Source: an uncultured Treponema sp. (GTDB lineage Bacteria; Spirochaetota; Spirochaetia; Treponematales; Treponemataceae). From it: a DNA stretch of 13,005 nucleotides. Shown one piece after another: positions 12,932 through 13,005 of the stretch; position 1 is the first letter of the stretch; every line of letters starts with the position of its first letter. The notes beneath the pieces are model-generated. The model was given only the letters and a program-made list of their open reading frames with translations. It did no database searches and was not told the origin of the DNA. The position numbers and the translations under genes are program-made. The DNA lies in assembly GCA_946611835.1 (NCBI GenBank), contig CAMOEE010000054.1:1-13005 (forward strand), read 5' to 3'.

Positions 12932-12970
12932 GAAAAAAAATAATAATCAGAGGGGAGAAGTCTCTCCCCT
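12932..12970 (-). terminator. Probable terminator of a minus-strand gene right of the window
   Basis: On the minus strand AGGGGAGA (12970-12963) pairs with TCTCCCCT (12958-12951) over a 4-nt loop. CTGATTATTA and then a run of T follow (complement of 12932-12940). The gap between stem and T run lowers confidence. It lies upstream of the citrate synthase promoter and would insulate it. Confidence 0.5.
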
Positions 12971-13005
12971 GCGTCACACTCTGGAAGCTCCGCTTCCGCC
13001 GTTGC
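12971..13005. other. Window edge, short hairpin, no gene seen
   Basis: The last 35 bases hold GGAAGC-TCC-GCTTCC (around 12983-12997), a 6-bp stem with a 3-nt loop in the same style as the other GC-rich hairpins. It may be the edge of another repeat copy. Confidence 0.4.

Overview
The window reads as chromosomal DNA from a host-associated spirochaete, most likely a Treponema. The inference rests on product types together: a KDPG aldolase with a C-terminal extension, a DAHP synthase of the Thermotoga-like I-beta type, ThrH, a secreted beta-barrel protein ending in Phe, a small sigma-70-family factor behind a sigma-54-like promoter, and GC-rich hairpin repeats between genes. No rRNA or tRNA is present, so the genus is inferred. 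It is ordinary housekeeping territory with no prophage, insertion sequence or CRISPR array. The main surprises are regulatory and repeat structures.

Layout. 2-382 is the 3' end of a KDPG/KHG aldolase gene (+), closed by a strong terminator. 481-1158 is a secreted beta-barrel protein (+). 1175-1717 is apt (-). 1823-3913 is a membrane diguanylate cyclase with a periplasmic sensor (+). It converges on, and overlaps by 11 bp, a leftward aromatic operon: tyrA (3903-4796) behind aroF (4801-5835). Upstream of aroF lies a complete transcription attenuator: promoter, a 39-residue leader peptide rich in Tyr codons, an antiterminator arm, and a terminator just before the aroF ribosome binding site. Further right on the minus strand come a duplicated tsaD tail, tsaD (6203-7243), a DUF610-type divergent polysaccharide deacetylase (7252-8532), and a sigma-70-family factor (8607-9431) with a near-consensus -24/-12 promoter. 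9489-9952 is intergenic and holds a GC-rich hairpin repeat. thrH (9953-10558, +) faces a pseudouridine synthase gene (10612-11484, -) that carries an in-frame insertion of similar repeat DNA. Citrate synthase (11500-12852, -) lies 15 nt upstream of it, with its own promoter and a palindrome in the leader.

How the genes fit together. AroF makes the first committed intermediate of aromatic synthesis and TyrA makes the last tyrosine-specific one. The leader lets the supply of charged tRNA-Tyr set their transcription, on top of probable allosteric control through the AroF N-terminal domain. Citrate synthase feeds 2-oxoglutarate/glutamate synthesis. The diguanylate cyclase probably links an extracellular solute to cyclic di-GMP. 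TsaD and the pseudouridine synthase serve tRNA and rRNA modification. The sigma factor may be the downstream half of a sigma-54 to sigma-70-family cascade.

A second theme is translation start type. aroF, tsaD, thrH, citrate synthase and the sigma factor have clear Shine-Dalgarno sequences. apt, the diguanylate cyclase, the aro leader peptide and the deacetylase have none, and each has a -10 element so close to the start codon that the mRNA should be leaderless or nearly so.
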